Source: Deltaproteobacteria bacterium (GTDB taxonomy: Bacteria; Desulfobacterota; Desulfobacteria; Desulfobacterales; ETH-SRB1). Taken from it: a DNA stretch of 6,747 nt. The notes under the pieces are model-generated. The model did not search any database, was not told the DNA's origin, and saw only the letters and a program-made list of their open reading frames with translations. The stretch is taken from the NCBI GenBank assembly GCA_030627405.1, contig DAOUSD010000095.1:1-6747 (forward strand). The letters are read 5' to 3'. The first letter of the stretch is position 1. Each line of letters opens with the position of its first letter. This document shows, piece after piece, positions 5,111-6,747 of the stretch. Both the position numbers and the translations under genes were made by a program.

Positions 5111-6592
5111 ATGGATAAAACAAACGACATAATTGAGACACGAAGAAAAAAACTGGCGGAGTTAAAAAATAATAATATCAATCTGTTCCCAAATGATTTT
5201 ATTGTTTCGCATACTGTTAGGGATTTGAGAGATGCCATAGAAGAGTCACAGCATTCGATTAAAGAAGATGCTGTTTTTATTGTTGCAGGCCGAATGATGG
5301 CTATCAATCGTTTTGGAAAGGCATGTTTTATCAGGTTCAGGGATAGAACAGGACAGTTTCAGGCATATATTAGAAAAGATAAAATAGGTGATCAGGCTTA
5401 CGATATCTTTAAAAAGCTGGATATCGGTGATTTTGTGGGCCTAAGAGGGGGCATTTTCAAAACCAGAACCGGAGAGTGGACCCTTGTGGCCGATGAGCTG
5501 AAGCTTATCACAAAGGCAATAAGGCCTCTTCCTGAAAAATTCCACGGGCTTAAAGATCCTGAAAAGCGCTATCGCCGGCGCTATCTTGATTTAATTATGA
5601 ATTCGAATGTGCGTGAAATATTTATAAAAAGAAGCCGGATAATTCAGGCCGTACGTACATTTTTCCTTGACAGGGATTTTCTGGAGGTAGAAACTCCTAT
5701 GATGCAGCCTATCCCGGGCGGGGCAGAGGCCACACCATTTAAAACTCACCACAATGCACTTGGTATGGATCTTTTTCTGCGCATTGCTCCTGAGCTGTAT
5801 TTAAAACGACTTGTTGTGGGTGGTTTTGAAAGGATTTTCGAGATAAACAGAAATTTCAGGAATGAAGGGATTTCAACCAAGCATAATCCTGAATTTACAA
5901 TGCTGGAGTTCTATCAGGCATATGCAACCCACGATGACCTTATGGATCTGACAGAAGAAATGTTCGGTTACATGGCCAGAGAAGTTACAGGGTCGACAAA
6001 GATAACATACCAGAACAATATCATTGATTTAGGAGGCAGGTGGAACAGGATGCCCCTTACATATGCCTTGGAGACAATTGGAGGCATAGATCCCGGCCTT
6101 TTAAAAGATAAAGAAAAACTCCTTGAATTTGCTTCTTCAAAGTCAATCAAAATTACAAAAACCAAGTATCTCGGAAAAGTAATATCAAAGCTGTTCGATG
6201 TTCTGGTGGAACCAAAATTAATACAGCCGACATTCATAACAGGATATCCTGTAGAAATTTCTCCCCTTTCCAGAAAGAACGAAAAGGATAGCGAACTTAC
6301 AGACAGGTTTGAACTTTTCATTGCAGGACATGAAATTGCCAATGGATTTTCGGAGATCAATGATCCTGAGGATCAAAAAAATCGGTTTCTCCAGCAGGTT
6401 GCAGACAGAGAGGCGGGTGATGAGGAAGCGCACTTCATGGATGAAGACTACATAGAAGCGCTTGAGTACGGTATGCCACCGGCTGCAGGCGAGGGAATAG
6501 GAATAGACAGGGTTGCCATGCTCCTTACGGATGCCGCTTCTATTCGTGAAGTTATTCTTTTTCCACATATGAAGCCAAAAGTCAGCAATTAG
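5111..6592 (+). CDS. lysS: Lysyl-tRNA synthetase, class II
   Basis: A 493-residue cytosolic enzyme that charges tRNA-Lys with lysine using ATP. An OB-fold anticodon-binding domain covers about residues 50-145 (VAGRMMAINRFGKACFIRFRD, then GRTGQF-like RTGQFQAYIRKD and FVGLRGGIFKTRTGEW). The class II core follows: motif 1 near RRYLDLIMNSNVREIF and FLEVETPMMQPIPGGAEATPF, motif 2 FRNEGISTKHNPEFTMLEFY, and motif 3 GEGIGIDRVAMLLTDAASIR near the C-terminus with LFPHMKP. PLSRKNEKDSELTDRFELFI and NGFSEINDPEDQ are the LysRS-specific active-site segments. Length and order are normal and nothing is missing. The start is ATG 5111; GTG 5105, two codons earlier and with GGA six bases before it, is nearly as likely. 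The TAG stop lies inside a heptad repeat. Confidence 0.97.
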   Translation: MDKTNDIIETRRKKLAELKNNNINLFPNDFIVSHTVRDLRDAIEESQHSIKEDAVFIVAGRMMAINRFGKACFIRFRDRTGQFQAYIRKDKIGDQAYDIFKKLDIGDFVGLRGGIFKTRTGEWTLVADELKLITKAIRPLPEKFHGLKDPEKRYRRRYLDLIMNSNVREIFIKRSRIIQAVRTFFLDRDFLEVETPMMQPIPGGAEATPFKTHHNALGMDLFLRIAPELYLKRLVVGGFERIFEINRNFRNEGISTKHNPEFTMLEFYQAYATHDDLMDLTEEMFGYMAREVTGSTKITYQNNIIDLGGRWNRMPLTYALETIGGIDPGLLKDKEKLLEFASSKSIKITKTKYLGKVISKLFDVLVEPKLIQPTFITGYPVEISPLSRKNEKDSELTDRFELFIAGHEIANGFSEINDPEDQKNRFLQQVADREAGDEEAHFMDEDYIEALEYGMPPAAGEGIGIDRVAMLLTDAASIREVILFPHMKPKVSN

Positions 6593-6639
6593 CTGTTAGC
6601 TTATAGTGAAAAAAATTATTGACAACCTGTTAAGCTAAC
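6588..6639. repeat. Heptad repeats and hairpin over the lysS stop codon (site 3)
   Basis: ATTAGCT (6588) and GTTAGCT (6595) are two heptads in register, and the lysS TAG falls within the first. GTTAGCTTA (6595-6603) is a perfect 9-bp inverted copy of TAAGCTAAC (6631-6639), with a 27-base loop that contains an orphan TTGACA. No U-tract follows, so it is not a standard terminator. Confidence 0.6.
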
Positions 6640-6679
6640 TATTGCCCGAACGAAAACCAGAAAATTTTCAACCTGTGCG

Positions 6680-6707
6680 GTTAGCCATTAGCGTTTAGCC
6701 GTTAGCA
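6680..6707. repeat. Four direct heptads NTTAGCN (site 4)
   Basis: Units in perfect 7-bp register: GTTAGCC at 6680, ATTAGCG at 6687, TTTAGCC at 6694 and GTTAGCA at 6701. The central TTAGC is invariant. The inverted form GCTAAC stands at 6634-6639, so this array could also pair with site 3. It ends 16 bases before the start of the four-helix-bundle gene. Confidence 0.75.
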
Positions 6708-6723
6708 TTGAAAAGGGATGGAA

Positions 6724-6747
6724 ATGAGAGATTTTAGAGAACTTAAA
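6724..6747 (+). CDS. Probable four-helix-bundle (S23/IVP family) protein, start only
   Basis: Only eight codons are visible (MRDFRELK) before the window ends. This start matches the common opening of the four-helix-bundle family related to the 23S rRNA intervening-sequence proteins, where MRDFRELKVW is typical. Those proteins are about 120 residues; their cellular role is poorly known, though relatives act as accessory factors in diversity-generating retroelements. AAGGGA at 6712-6717, six bases upstream, favours ATG 6724 over ATG 6718. The call rests on very little sequence. Confidence 0.5.

Noticed and set aside
5968..6568. Minus-strand ORFs over lysS
   Set aside because: Shadows of the conserved synthetase frame.
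6595..6639. Intrinsic terminator of lysS
   Set aside because: The stem is AT-rich with a 27-base loop and no T-tract follows the right arm.
6619..6647. Promoter with TTGACA at 6619 for the last gene
   Set aside because: No acceptable -10 lies 15-19 bases downstream.
6680..6707. CRISPR-like array
   Set aside because: Units are 7 bp, adjoining and without spacers; no cas genes in the window.

Overview
The window (6,747 bp, AT-rich) reads as chromosomal DNA of a Gram-negative bacterium, probably an uncultured member of the Desulfobacterota (former Deltaproteobacteria). I infer this from the style of the LysRS and PilC proteins and from small toxin-antitoxin cassettes set among degenerate intergenic repeats. 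Lineage is inference only; no rRNA or other decisive marker is present.

Left part (about 1-2,400, minus strand): an accessory zone with two PIN-type toxin-antitoxin cassettes and decaying DNA. Cassette 1 has an intact UPF0175 antitoxin-like gene (777-1028) overlapping a DUF3368 PIN toxin gene split by a one-base frameshift (298-784). A broken HNH-like fragment (82-288) follows, and its similarity stops at an 11-bp tandem duplication. Positions 1029-1722 hold no intact gene, only two overlapping minus-strand open stretches that look like remnants of an unrecognised protein. Cassette 2 (1723-2396) looks intact: a DUF6364-like RHH antitoxin and a PIN toxin overlapping by ATGA, with a strong ribosome binding site, a candidate promoter and a small palindrome that could be the autoregulatory operator.

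Right part (about 2,722-6,592, plus strand): three full-length genes. They are a COG0731-type radical SAM protein with a C-terminal winged helix, the type IV pilus platform protein PilC, and class II lysyl-tRNA synthetase LysS. At the right edge the first codons of a probable four-helix-bundle (S23/IVP family) protein are visible. PilC has no visible pilB or pilT beside it. These genes look like neighbours rather than one pathway.

The least explained structure is a set of degenerate seven-base repeats, mostly arranged as inverted pairs able to form hairpins. They lie upstream of the radical SAM gene (2614-2705), across its stop codon (3659-3690), across the lysS stop codon (6588-6639), and as four direct units before the four-helix-bundle gene (6680-6707). 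Heptad sequence differs between sites (GTGAACC-like, AACTGTT-like, GTTAGCC-like), but the 7-bp period and the inverted layout recur.
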